A program made the position numbers and the translations under genes. Source: Topomyia yanbarensis (lineage: Eukaryota > Arthropoda > Insecta > Diptera > Culicidae). Taken from it: a stretch of DNA of 64,000 nt. The stretch is taken from positions 203,650,897 to 203,714,896 of the forward strand of contig NC_080671.1 in the NCBI RefSeq assembly GCF_030247195.1, written 5' to 3'. Shown here piece after piece: positions 48,246 to 60,485 of the stretch. Position 1 is the stretch's first letter. Each line of letters opens with the position of its first letter. The notes under the pieces were generated by a model. It was not told the origin of the DNA, made no database searches, and was given only the letters and a program-made list of their open reading frames with translations.

Positions 48246-50469
48246 TTGTAGACGAACATTGATTTTCTCATCATCCATATATATGAGAATCAACCACGTA
48301 TTACAAGTTGCAAAATGACTGGTTTCGCCTAGGCTAATTTGTTGAGTAACATAAGTACTGAATGCCTGACAAGGTAGAACTCGTTAAAGGCGATGTTCGT
48401 AAGCATAACCTCTATTTTCACCTTCAGCAAATATTCCCCATCATGAAATTCGGTTATGCAAAAATTCCAGAAGTCAATAGCCTCCACGTTTGGCTGGAGC
48501 ACCACTTCTTGCTTCTACGATTCAATCATCCGACGGATCACCCCAGCAAGAATTAAAGTAACAGTTTCTTTTGTTCTTCCGACGAGTCACACAATATGAA
48601 AGGAAGTGTGTTATCAGACTCGGCATACTGAGTAGATATCGTGACCGATGTCTTCGGTGGCTCGAAATAGCAATCTTCCTCACCATTCTCCCATTAATTT
48701 GTTGAAACCAAACAAGATACAATTTTTTTACGAGTTACCGAAAAACATGTTGCTTCTTAAATTTATTTTTGAAAAGTTTCGGGGGGGGCTTTAGCCCCCT
48801 AGCCCCCCCTCTGGCTACGTGCCTGAACCGGAAGTCGGATCAACTAAAAATTCAATAGCAGCTTATGGGAGCCTTTTCAGATGAAACTAAGTTTGCAAAA
48901 ATCGGTTCAGCCATCTCTGAGAAAATTGTGTGAGTTTAAATGACACACACACATACACACACATACACACACACATACATACACACAGACATTTGCCAAT
49001 CTCGACGAACTGAATCGATTGGTGTATGACACTCGGCCCTCCGGGCCTCGGTTTAAAAGTCGATTTTTACAGTGATTGCATAGCCTTTCTTTATATGAGA
49101 AAGGCAAAACATTGTAACTTAAATTTTCTTGGGAAAGTGCGATATGTATACTAGTCAAATTATTAGATAAAAGGATATAGATTACGTGAAATTAATCTGG
49201 CAATGTAATGAAATTATTTATTTATATTTGTACTTTTTATCCGTATTTTTGTTTGTTTGGTAATTGGTGACCATATGTCCATTTTATCCAAAATTGGGGC
49301 TACTTTACGCCAAGCTTTACTTAAGCCTATATTGCACAATCTGTATATTTGTTCTAAAATTTACTCTTATTTTGGGATTTAATTCTAATTCAAAGCAGAT
49401 TTTTATTAGCGTACTACTTTGACTTTTTTTAAAAAAAAAGCAGTAATCGATAATTTGCAAGTTGAGTAGTGTAATTGCAATGGCGCAAACATATAAAAAC
49501 GCTATCGTTTCTAGACGTATTTAAACTATGTGTATTGAAAAAAAATGTTGTGGAATGACAGAAAAAGCAGCGGGAAATAGTTCTGCAGTGAGGCGAATGA
49601 CCTAATGGTTGAACCTTGCTAAACAAAAAGGTCCTCAGTATATTGGAAATGGATATCTCATTGAAGATGGATGAACTGACCTGACCATTGAATATAACAG
49701 TATTATTCGCGTTTATGATGGAAAAGCCTTTGCATTTTGGAACATAATTAAAACTACTTTTAGAAAAATGCTAAAACAAGGTTGTCCAATTCATAAGGCT
49801 CAATAAAAAGTATATCATGTAGAGTGTTTTTTCTCAGCTTGTTGTTTTTCATTGTAGAGCTTATTAACTCTCCAAAAACAAGGTTATTGGATGCATGGTA
49901 CGCACTTCTTAAACATGCCCTTTTATTTTTTACGAGCACGAAATTCATTTGCATTCACACATAAATAACCACCAATAACAATAAATCAAGAAGTTAACAT
50001 GATCTTGAAAAAAAAACTTTCTGGCTTAATGTAGCCCCCCTGTGGGGCCGACTTTACGCCAATTTTTAGTTCTTTATATCTCATATTCAATCTTGGTTTT
50101 TTTCAAAAGTTCTATTCACCGATTTTTAAGGTTCTTCTGCTATATGTAAAACATCAAAAAGTTTCAAATTTGAAGTTGCGTGTTCTTGAGTGTAATGTAC
50201 AAAACGTTCTATTTTTGGTGTAAAGTAACCCCTGATGACGGAACTTGATCTCTCAAGTATTCAAAGTATATTGATACCATTTCTTTTGACAAAAAGCTGT
50301 CGAATATTAAATAAATATGCTAAAAACCAAAATCGGCATTTGTGTCTGTCGCTGATGTTGAATTCGGCATGTAGAATATAAGGTCTTTTGAAGTGAAATG
50401 TAGAAAATATCATCGGGATCAGGGCAAAATAGCTCAATCGGAACGGCTATTTGAAAATTAAATATCTTG

Positions 50470-51737
50470 GGGGGTAAAATGAACAGATTGTAGTAGGAGC
50501 AATATGAACCAGCTTGCCAGTCTCAGTACCAAGCCTCAAAATTAGTCGGAAGCTAACCTCAAGTTGCTACATCTTCACTGTTTTCCAACAGATCCCATGG
50601 ATAACCCCAAGTTTGTAGATGTTTTTCGATGCCACAGGATTATCAATTGGTCAATATTACATCATGAAAATTTTATTTTTCCGTGACAGGTTATCATTTG
50701 CCTGCAAAGTGCTTTGTGTTTGCAATGTTCGTGATCTGCTGGTACATCAGCATAGCTCGGAAAATGCTGTCCAACGCTACGTATTGCATACATATAGGAC
50801 AGGACATTTTGCAGGTCACTAGAAGGTGTTCATTTTATTACCACCACTTGTTCATTTTACCCACAGGCTATAAACGTGTGTCATTTTCGAACATGTTTTG
50901 AAATCAAAAATAATGTTTTAATAATTGTGTTTATGTCGAATAGACCTCTCCACATTTTGAAAAAGTTCTGAAATATACATGGGTCAGCTCAAATTTTTGT
51001 TCTAGGTGTGAATTTAAGAACTTTTGCCAAAAATGGTTTAATTTGGACATGATTTAGAGGTGTCTCCAATCAAAAATCGTGTTTTTGCTATGTTTCCATA
51101 GTAATATCACTTACACTCTGATTTGACAGGCCCTACATTCCCACATATCATCAAAGGTTGTTCCTTAGACATATCTTAACAAGTTTTAACAGGTGAACAT
51201 AGCTCTAATCGCAATAGAAAATTTGATAACTGGATTTTTATATAGTAAAGTTTATTAAAACCAGGAAAAAATACTACTATTTTTTCTTGTTTTTGATAAA
51301 CTTTTGTATATAAACATCCAGTTATCAAATTTTCTATTGCGATTAGAGCTATGTTCACCAGTTAAAACATGTTAAGTTATGTCTAAGGAACAACCTTTGA
51401 TGATATGTGGGTATGTTGGGCCTATTAAATCAGAGTATAAGTGATATTACTATGGAAACACAAAAACACGATTTTTGATTGGAGACACCTCTAAATCATG
51501 TCCAAATTAAGTCATTTTTGGCGAAACTTCTTAAATTCACACGTAGAACAAAAATCTGGACTGACCCATGTATATTTCAAAACTTTTTCAAAATGTGGAG
51601 AGGTCTATTGTCGAAGTATTTTCACCAAATATGTTCAAAACATGCCTAATAAGAAATATATAAGGTGATTGTAGTATCTCAATCACTTATTAGTTAGAAA
51701 ATAATAATTTTGCTTAACGTGTTCATTTTTCCCCTAT
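50470..51737. mobile_element. inverted-repeat element with 680-bp palindrome
   Basis: The ends GGGGTAAAATGAACA (50472) and TGTTCATTTTTCCCC (51720) are inverted. The same word recurs inside at 50826-50868. The core 50935-51612 is an almost perfect palindrome with arms of about 310 bp around a short loop near 51270. Arm landmarks are AGACCTCTCCACATTTTG, GGTGTCTCCAATCAAAAATC and CATCAAAGGTTGTTCCTTAG with their complements. The few mismatches imply recent origin or gene conversion between arms. Confidence 0.85.
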
Positions 51738-54700
51738 ATGAAGTTATGAAAGAATCTGATTTCTATTGAACATTAAACTTGTGTGTAAGATCGGGTATAC
51801 TAGGTAAACTTGATCTCCACATCGTATCTCGTACAAGGATTTGAAACGCAAATAAAATCTAAAATGCACACGGAAAAAATCAATTTAGAAATTCATTCAA
51901 AATAATCACGATTTCATGAACTGAACGGTTTATTATAATCGTGACCATGTTCTAGAAATTATGAACCTCGCATTCATGAAACTATTTGTGCTTTCTAAAA
52001 ACTAAACTCCCTCCAAAAATATACTTGGCGTTAAATAGGTACGTATGTTTGGTCGAGTTACTGTGGTTGTTTCTTGGACATGTTTAGGTATTTGTTATAA
52101 CTCTATATAAACTATACCCACGGAAAGAGCCGATAAACTAACTAATTTCAGGTGCTTAGTCATAATTTTTGTAATTTCTCTTGAAGTTATCGTGGTATTT
52201 TGCATGTTTTTCCTATCGAATTTTTCCGGCGGGGTAGTCTGATTTATGTTCATAATTTCAGGATCTTAGTCACGATTATTCTAATATCTATTCACGTTAT
52301 CGTGTTGTTTTAAGCGTGAATTCCCCAACGTATTTTTCTGGCAGAGTAGTGTGATTTAAATACCTCGAATTTAAAAAATATGACTCCTGCGGTAAAAGGC
52401 TATTCCACGCTTTCCTATACTTCTTTTTCATCCCTCTGTCCTATTCACGCTTGACACCTTTCAATCCCTTACCAAATAAATGTCATTAGAACAAATAATT
52501 AAATTAAAGATAAATCATATATTTTCGTTGATTTTTGAAATATTAAGAGTTTTGTTCTTTTACAGAACAGATAAAATTACCTACAACTTTCCACGGGAAT
52601 ATCAAGTAAACGAACACATTATGTTCAAGCAGTTTTATACCTTCGGCAATTGATATGAAAAGTTGGCTTGTTTCGGTTTACCTGATTTCTCAAATCAGTT
52701 GTTTCATACAATTGCGATGCGAGCCTCGGCAAAGCAGTCAGTGAAACAGCAAAAATGGTTTTTTATTTCAATGTCCGACAGTTTCGGAGAATGTATTTCA
52801 CCTTTTTCAAGGATTAGAAACTATACGTTTTGTTGTTGTTCATACACATTGTCACGATTCAGGGCTGATCAAAAGGGGAACAAATAGGGGATTCGAGGTT
52901 CAGAAGTTCTGTTGAAAATCTGTCTCTGACCAGCGAAAATTTGAATACTGTGAGCCGTTTTGATACATAAAATGTCGTTTGATCGAGCTCGGTTATTTAT
53001 TTCAAGATTTTTGTGGAATCCCACTCAGTATTCGGATGGTATGGTGCTCAAGATTCCGATGGTTTCTGAAGAAAATACTTTCAAACATTCTGATAGAAGC
53101 ACTGCTCAGAGTCTTGAAAGAGTTTCTATCTAGACATATTCATCCGGATAATTCTCTCTAATATTTTCGTAGATATTTCCATGTGAGTCACGGTCGCTTA
53201 CAGCACCATCTTCATCGGAGACAGTCCTCGTTATCAGTGGAATGTTCCTACAAGCTATAAGCGGAGGACGTCCAAAGGAATACTGAAAATAACCCACATT
53301 TCCCGATATTGACATTTTTGCATTTTTTAATAGTTCTAAGTAATCCACGTGGATTATCATAACAGAAATTTGCAAATAATTTTTAGATTTTTTGCTATTA
53401 GCAGCCAAAGTTGACGTTTTTTCGTCAACTGGCTTCATTGAAAGTAGATCGAGCAACATAGCGGCACATAGCGCTTTATTTGGTTGGATCATACTAGTTT
53501 GGAATTCAGTCTAAACAGCAGGAGAGTGCTATTATCAACTTTTTAATAAAGCTAGATAGAATTGTGTTGTGTTCGAGAAAGACATATGTCCTATCATTAT
53601 AAATATATCCTCTGAAGTTACAAACTTTGTAGGTCCTGTATATTTCGAGATAGAGTATGTTTTGGTTAAAAATTTAACTTGTAAATTATGTTTTCTAAAA
53701 TGCGCCATATTTCAAAAGTTGTAGGACCTACGAAGTTAGTATCTTCAGAAAATTATAATTGCCTGACATGCAACTTTATCGTAAACACTATCTTTCTATC
53801 TCGTTCCATTAAAAAGTTGATAACAAAGACGCTCTAGCGACTGAATTTCGAACTAACAAGGGGTGGGTTACTCCCTTTTGAACGCTAGGTACCCCCGGGA
53901 TGCCCCCCCCCCCTCCACCCCCGTCAGCACAAATTATAAATATGTTTGTGAATTGAAAAGTAGTACATGTAATGATCTGATTTTTTTTCTAGACAACAAG
54001 AGTCAATTGACAACTAATAAAAGAATGTATTTTCGCAATAAAAGCAATGTTAATGCGGAAGTTTTCCCCATTTCCTGTAAAAATGTAACATGTGTGTAGG
54101 GACAATTTTCTGCTTTTTTGATTCCGGGAATATTGAATACACTTTACCTTATGCCTTGTTCCTTCTTTGTTCCTGTTGATATTTAAACATTGTCAGTTTT
54201 TTAAACAAGGAGGCGGAAAATTCGAGCAAATTGCAACATTGATATGGGATATACTGACAGAAAAGTATTATGAATTTGATTATTCGAGCATGGATCTCGG
54301 TTCTCTATGATACAACGGTAGTTTTTAACCCATGTAAATACAAGCTCAAGTAGTAACGTTAAACAACTCCACCCTTCAAACTCGGTGAAATTTAAACTCA
54401 ATTTTCAGCCCTGTAACAAGTGATGAAGTTAAAAAGCCGAAAACTATCGCACACATTTCTTTCTAATTGCTTTGAAACGCCCGCCGGACCTTTGAAACTA
54501 CTTCCCTATTTGAGGGTAAACATTCAAATCCTCATGCTATCTCTCTGCTCAAATTTTTAATCAGGCCCTACGGCTATTGAAACGTTACATGTTTCTACAT
54601 AAAAATAGTAGACCAATCTACATGACAACAGGTGGACATTATCAGCATTTTTTTTGTATGTCAGTATTTATGTTATACGGTCAGAGAAAGTCAGCTGCTT

Positions 54701-54768
54701 TGATGTGTCCACCAGTAGAACGGCTTCAAAGCTGTTTGTGGCAACTTTACACTCAATGTGAAAGTATT
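51738..54768. other. brp intron: tandem duplication, one unknown ORF and a MITE
   Basis: At 52147-52375 a block of about 115 bp occurs twice in tandem (TTCAGG..CTTAGTCA..ATT and GTTATCGTG shared). At 53488-53860 an inverted pair (TAGTTTGGAATTCAGTC / GACTGAATTTCGAACTA, with TTATCAACTTTTTAAT inside each end) marks a small MITE of about 370 bp. A C-run sits at 53905-53925. Apart from the 120-codon frame listed separately, nothing coding is seen. Confidence 0.5.
53130..53492 (-). CDS. unrecognised 120-codon open frame
   Basis: A minus-strand frame, Met to stop, of 120 codons. It opens MIQPNKALCAAMLLDLLSMK and ends with the acidic stretch TVSDEDGAVSDRDSHGNIYE and NIRENYPDEYV. Its composition is less AT-biased than neighbouring frames and looks protein-like, yet I recognise no domain. 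It has no obvious splice partners and lies immediately beside a MITE. It could be a remnant of a transposon protein or a small gene in the brp intron on the same strand. Confidence 0.3.
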   Translation of the reverse strand: MIQPNKALCAAMLLDLLSMKPVDEKTSTLAANSKKSKNYLQISVMIIHVDYLELLKNAKMSISGNVGYFQYSFGRPPLIACRNIPLITRTVSDEDGAVSDRDSHGNIYENIRENYPDEYV

Positions 54769-55260
54769 AGGGTGGGTGTTCCTATAGTTGAGGTGTACCA
54801 ATAGTTGCAGTAGTGGGTTATACGCCTAACTAAGGTACCAACCACCAACAAATATTTTTTTATCGATTCATCGCACTAAAATTATGCGACAATTAAACTG
54901 TTATGCTTGAAATTTGCTCAAATAACCATTGAAAAAAATCATTTTCTTTGAATTTTGAGCTCCCTTGCACCTATAGTTGATCTAATGTACCTATAGTTGC
55001 AAGTGCCATAAGAAATCAATGGGATTTGCAACAATAGGAACCGAAATTAGCGATTGCACCACTATTGGTACATGTGTTTCCATAGTAGTACAAGCGGTTT
55101 TGAATTCATAAATTGGTTATTAAACAATCTCACAACAATTTTTCCTATGAAGTAGGGATTGAAAGCTTTCGTTTAATGTATTAACATTGCCCATAGGTCT
55201 ATTCATCGATTTTTTAGCAAAAGTTTTCCTTAAGTATGCGACTATTGGTACATCCACCCT
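54769..55260. mobile_element. 492-bp MITE with AGGGTGG ends
   Basis: The ends AGGGTGGGTGTTCCTATAGT and ACTATTGGTACATCCACCCT form imperfect inverted repeats. ATT flanks both sides (54766-54768 and 55261-55263), a candidate 3-bp duplication. Interior words CCTATAGTTG, CCAATAGTTG and ACTATTGGTAC recur. Confidence 0.8.
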
Positions 55261-57046
55261 ATTTTGGTAAAGAAATTACCCCGCTAGTTCCGAGTCCTAT
55301 TTGCTATTTAAATGACAATAAAGTTTTAGCCAACTGTGATTTCCAAGGGTAACTGTAGAAAAGATGCAAACTATTTCCGTTCCCGTTGCATGACCGGGAT
55401 ATTGCTCGACATTCTCGCACGATACGTCTCCAGCCCCCTCGTTTTGTCCGTTAGCGTTCTATCGATCCACTTCTGTCTGCTCTTTTTATTTTTAGTCTTT
55501 GCTTACCCTGAATGCGGTGGGAAGAGAGAAACAAATTTTTTGGCCGAGAAACTCTTTTGCGTTTTAGCAATACATACTGATGACATCCTGGGTAATACGA
55601 TGCACTGTTCATAGTAAACTGGATTTACTGAGAAAACTAGTACTACCATAGTATTCATAAATCAGGTAGAAATTATCAACAATCTCTGTAATTTACCGAA
55701 ATATGGTTAAAATTTACATAATATTAGGTAGATTCAGGTCACCTACTTTTGAGTTGGTGCAGTTTCGTGGATTTTAGGTAAGATATACTTAGGAATCCAG
55801 AAAGGTGCACAAACCTAGAAGTGGGAATATTCACTTCACTTAAATTAACTACTTACAAATGGAATGGAAAACACGGAAAACAATATATTGCATTAGTTAG
55901 TATATTTTACCTACCATATCGGTACAACGCTAGTACTAATTCTATAGGTCCGTTTCCCTATACATGCGAAAAGTCAGGTTTTTGGAATGGTTTGTTTCCA
56001 AAAATCCTATAATTTTAATAACATTTCTGATCTTTGCAACAAACCACATATATTTTGCAGTTTTTCTAATGTGAAAATTCTCAGGACTCGAATGGTTCCT
56101 TTGCGACCTTTATCAGAACACGGGAAACTGGAATGTTAAGGCCTTTTTGTTATTCATATTAACCCTAGAACGTTGCTCTGGGGTACAAATGTATCCCACG
56201 CCTTCTTTGGGACCGTGTAAAAACGAGAATTCGGCATTTATCTGGGACCCCAATCATAATTCAATTTAGAGTTCCTAGTAATAGTAAGAAAAGATGGTAT
56301 AGCCAGTTTTCACTCTTCAAAATAAATGCAGTTTTTCAAAAATATCGAAGTTCCATTTTATAACGTATCAAGATCATTCTTTCAACTTTTAGAATCATTT
56401 GATTTTTTTTCAAATCGGTTGAAAATTCGCAAAACTATAGACATTTTTGTGAAAAAAGTCAAAACAGCGATTTTTTCACTTTTATTTTGTTCAACCAATT
56501 TATGTATCATTGATTCAATAAATTCCGTACTTTCACTTACACAGCTGTTTTCGCAATTAAAAAACGAAGGAAATGGTGTATTCTTTGTTTGCATTTTTAC
56601 CTGCGAAAATTGCGATCAAACGCGTGGGATACATTTGTATTATCGATTATTGTTCAATAAAATTTTATTGAATGCATCTTGTTGAATGTGAAATATTCTC
56701 AGGAACACAATGGAAGTAGACTTTTATCTGTAAATTCAGAAACATTTTTTTGCCATTTAGTCTCGACTCCACATTTTATTATTAGATACCACTTATCAAC
56801 TCTATTTAACAATAAATTATTACCACTGGTGCTGGGCGGATGTAAAACAAAAATTCGGTGGGGGTCTGATATTTCGTTTTTGAAATGTTTATTGTACAAT
56901 ACTTAATACGTAACTCATTTTTAAAAAAATCAGTCTTGGTGGTCGCATTTGAAAATGATTTTGAGTTCGGAACGAATTTAATATTGAAACTTATTTAAAA
57001 TTTCCGGATCCCCAGGACCCTCCTCTGGATCCGCCACTGCACCGGG
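55261..57046. other. brp intron without recognisable gene
   Basis: AT-rich sequence with short frames. A 19-bp inverted pair, TACAAATGTATCCCACGC (56184) and GCGTGGGATACATTTGTA (56622), suggests a degenerate element of about 460 bp. Nothing else is resolved. Confidence 0.4.
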
Positions 57047-57083
57047 GTGTCGTATATTCTACGCTGATGACGTTAAATTATAT

Positions 57084-57854
57084 CGTCGCTGTTGTGCTAT
57101 CTTATGACAAGCGCCATTTTGCACATTTCGAGAAAAACGATTTTTAAAGTTTGAGATTGAATATCTTGCAATTGGTAAATAGTAGAAACAATTCAGAGAA
57201 TACAATTGATGCTTCTGTCTATTCTGTATTAATCTCTCAAATATTATGAAGATCGGTTGACTATATTACGAGTTTTTGCTAAACATGTAAACAAAAGTCG
57301 CACTCATACGTGTCATAGGTGTGTATTGATGACAAAATTTGTATGGCGTGTCATAATCGTGCATGGAAAATTTTCCATAGAAAAAAATCATCAATTATTA
57401 ACTTTTATTTATATCTTTGGCTTTATTTGGTCTATAAACAATCGGTGAGATGCATTTTAAAGGAAATGAGTCAGGGAAACTAGAAAAAATAATGATTTTT
57501 GGATACAGTGTTGCCAAATATGCTATATTTTTTAGTTTAAAACTAAAATTACTTTTTTCTCACATTTCGTGTATTTTTATTTTGAAAATGATTTTGCCAT
57601 TGTGTTTCTCAGACATTTTTACATAGAAAAACATCTAATCCACCAAGATAACTTGTGCCAATGCCCAGACACAGCCATTTTAAGCAAATATCACAGAATT
57701 TCTCAGCACGTTTCTCGCTATATCTCAGTAACCAATTAGTATATCAAAATTCCGAAAACGTTATTTTGTAGAGATTTTTTAGACCAACAATATGGCATAT
57801 TTAACTCAGTTTACCCCAAAATGGCGTTTGTCATAAGATAGCACAATAGCGACG
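57084..57854. mobile_element. 771-bp inverted-repeat element inside the LINE
   Basis: The ends CGTCGCTGTTGTGCTATCTT and AGATAGCACAATAGCGACG are inverted, and the repeats extend through ATGACAAGCGCCATTTTG and its complement. The flanks carry ATAT on both sides. It interrupts the reverse transcriptase directly after FYADDVKLY. No coding capacity. Confidence 0.85.
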
Positions 57855-59333
57855 ATATATGATCGTAAAGTTCATCAGGGATTGCTTAGCTTTACAACAG
57901 TCGTGGACACAATGACTGGTGCTCCTTAAACTCCGTTACAATTAGAATTTATAAGTGCAGTCTAATATCGTATCACCGTAAGCACAAGACAATTTCATAC
58001 GACTACTGTATTGCAGATAAGCATCTTGAGCGTGTACTACAAGTTTGTGACTTTGGAGTCACTTTGGATTCTGCACTCACTTTCCGACCTCATTTCGACT
58101 ATATTATCAACAAGGCAAACCGCCAGATGGGATTCGTGTTTAAAATTTCTAATGAACTTAACGACCCTCTCTGTCTATACCTACTATACTGCGCATTGGT
58201 ACGGTCAATACTGAAATCTCCATGATATGGTGTCCGTATGCAACATGGATAGCAACAATTGAGGCAATTCAAAGGAAATTCGTTCGTTATGCACTAAGAC
58301 GCCTTTCTCGACAGGACCCTATTAATCATCCGCTGTAGATTATGGGAAAATATACTTTTGCATGTAAAATATTTAAAATAATCCATAGAGAATTGTAAAA
58401 CGATCCATAAAAAAGTTGTCCATATTCCATAAAACAAAACTGAAAATCCCTAAAACTGTGTGAATGATCCATAAAAATGATCCATAGATTATGTAAAATT
58501 GAACCATGAAATGGTCGCAAAAGAGCACTAAAATAGTAATAAAAGAGCAATTAAAATCAACCAATGACTCATAAAAATATTGGAAATGTTCCATAAAATG
58601 TTACATTTTGCGCCATAAATTAACTGACATTGATCCATAGAATATTAACAATGTACATTAAAACACGTCGATATGTTCCATAATATCGACAAAAATGTTC
58701 CACGGTATTACAAAATGGAGCAATAAAATGTTAAAAAAAGTTCCGTAAATTTGATGAAAATGTTAGCTAAATAATTTTTCTTGGTCCATAGAAGATGTAA
58801 AAATGAACATTAGAAATGCTATGTATTGATTCATATATCGAACGTTAAATTATGGTTCATGGATATTTACAAAACGATCCATAAGAAAAGAAAATGTAAA
58901 AAGATCTATTAATATGTGCTTATGCACTAGAAAAATTAAATTTAATGAATTCATGCGAAATTTTTGCTATTCGAACTAATAATAAAGTATATTACATTTC
59001 GTTGAAATTCCAAACTACAACAAACAATGCATACATTATAGTTAGAAAACTTAAGGTTCCGTATCCCACTAGTCAGGTAACTTACCTTCGCTAACTTGGA
59101 ATCATTGGGCAACTCTTTAAACGGCAGGGTATCTATGACATTAGCGCGCTGAGAGTTATTAGACCACTGATACAGGCTGGTATAAGTCGCAAATACCAAC
59201 TATCTGAAGCGAAAACGGACAATATATATCACTTTATATATTTTTGCCTTTCTCAATAGAAAGGTATTGCAATTGCTCTGAAAACCGACTTTTTAACGGA
59301 GGGCCGAGTGGCATATACCAAATGTCTGTGCGT

Positions 59334-59502
59334 AGGGAGTGGGCGTAGCGTATTGGTAAATCGATTGCCTTGTATGTAGCGCATCTAGGTTCGAGTCCCG
59401 ACCCCGCACATAGGGTTAGAAATTTTTCCTAAGAGATTTTTCTAACCCGAAGAGGCGAATGACCTTAAGGTTAAAACCTCTATAATTGAAATAAAAAAAA
59501 AC
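59334..59502 (+). mobile_element. complete tRNA-derived SINE (Feilai-like), 169 bp
   Basis: The head has GCGTAGCGTATTGGTAAATC, containing a pol III A box (TAGCGTATTGG), then GGTTCGAGTCC, a perfect B box. The tRNA-unrelated body reads CCGAAGAGGCGAATGACC, then AAGGTTAAAACCTC, with an A-rich tail. The direct repeat AATGTCTGTGCGT (59321-59333 and 59503-59515) is a 13-bp target duplication. It is the cleanest copy in the window and serves as reference for the others. It is not a functional tRNA gene. Confidence 0.92.
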
Positions 59503-60284
59503 AATGTCTGTGCGTGTGTATAGATGTGTGTATATATGTGTGTATGTATGTATGTGTGTATGTGCGTCTGTGTGTGTATGTGACCAAAAATGTCACTCAT
59601 TTTTCACAGAAATGGCTGAACCGATTTTGACAAACTTAGTCTCAAATGAAAGATACAACGTTTCCATAGGCTGCTATTGAATTTCTGATGGATCCGACTT
59701 CCGGTTCCGGAATTACAGGGTGGTGAGCACGATCACGCAGAAAATGTCGATTTTAATAAATTTTGCAATGAATGTATAAAGGTGAAATTTTTTCCAAAAT
59801 ATGACCACAACTACTTCGATTTGTAGTATTAGGTCACTAACATCCATTAAGAGTCTCTTTGGCCATATTGACTACCATCATCGGTTCCGGAAGCCCCGGC
59901 GATTCAAACCGATACTCCGATGAAACCAAAAAAGGTAAAAATTTTGCTGAAATGTCTCTCATATCAGTTTCTCGGAAATGGTTGGACCGATTTTCACAAA
60001 CTTAGTCTCAAATGATAGCTATAATATCCCCACAGATGTCTATAAAATTTCGCACGGATCGCTTTTATGGTTCCGGAAATATAGACTGAACCGACGGTCA
60101 CATATGAAATTCCCATATAAGCCGGAACTCAAAAATTTTTTTCAATGGGGAGACCCCATGAAATTTCAGAAATCGAATTCGTATTTTTGATTCCAAACAT
60201 CTTTTAAATGCATGAAACGTCGAGATTTTATGCTATCACGAATTTTTTTTTATAAAAATCTACTTTTTGGGACTTTGCCGATTT

Positions 60285-60485
60285 CGGATCCCAAGCGGCG
60301 TAAAGCCGTTGAGTATCCGTTGGACGAGGCATTGATTGATCCGCAATTGGAATTGCAAGCGAACCTGTGGTCCTCTCGTTTGCCGGTTTACTTAAACATA
60401 GGGGCTATAGCTAGTTAAAAGCTGACTGAGCGGCAGCGAAGTCGGACAGTGCACTAGAAAGCGATACGGCGTAGCCACATTAGTC
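60285..60485. repeat. GC-rich repeat block, second copy
   Basis: Contains AAGCGGCGTAAAGCCGTTGA, GCAAGCGAACCTGTGGTCC, AAACATAGGGGCTATAG and AGCGAAGTCGGACAGTG. It is collinear with the block at 14455-14680, which is also inside an inverted-repeat element. Confidence 0.6.

Larger units (their letters stand above)
44836..48825. mobile_element. hAT element, 3990 bp, with perfect 8-bp target duplication
   Basis: The left end CAGGCCCGTAGCCAGGAG and the right end CTCTGGCTACGTGCCTG are inverted repeats. The octamer AACCGGAA stands on both sides (44828-44835 and 48826-48833). This combination is diagnostic for the hAT superfamily. The interior contains a reversed SINE, a large AT-rich inverted repeat with a Helitron in it, and a tail rich in G and C (CTTTAGCCCCCTAGCCCCCC) near the right end. 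I found no intact transposase, so it is non-autonomous or decayed. Confidence 0.92.
42920..49110 (-). repeat. culicine interspersed repeat, tandem copies, split by a hAT
   Basis: Several modules repeat the words CCTTTCATTTGAAA, AAAATCGGTTCAG, GAGAAACCGATG and CCGGAA with (AC)n or (ACATAC)n. They end in a conserved terminus (GGGCCTCGGTTAGAAAGTCG … TATATGAGAAAGGCAAAA) at about 43855-43935, and again at about 49040-49110. The microsatellites are at 43755-43820 and 48943-48988. The reverse orientation copy lies at 59235-60130. The two modules are probably successive insertions of one family. No coding frame survives. Confidence 0.6.
42788..50238. mobile_element. outer inverted-repeat element (GGGGTTACTTTACGCC), 7.45 kb including nested insertions
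   Basis: The left end reads TCATCGGGGGTTACTTTACG and the right end GTGTAAAGTAACCCCTGATGA, an inverted pair of about 22 bp. Variants of TTACTTTACGCC recur just inside at 42815, 49295 and 50045. The element proper would be under 1.5 kb; the rest is the culicine repeat plus hAT described below. Joining the two ends across other insertions is inference. Independent adjacent copies cannot be excluded. Confidence 0.55.

Noticed and set aside
58011..58214. 67-codon plus-strand frame as a separate protein
   Set aside because: It is the wrong frame of the LINE reverse transcriptase; the correct frame gives VCDFGVTLDSALTF and ANRQMGF.
59345..59420. tRNA gene suggested by A and B boxes
   Set aside because: The sequence does not fold as a full tRNA, has no acceptor stem partner, is followed by a SINE body and A tail, and is flanked by a 13-bp target duplication.
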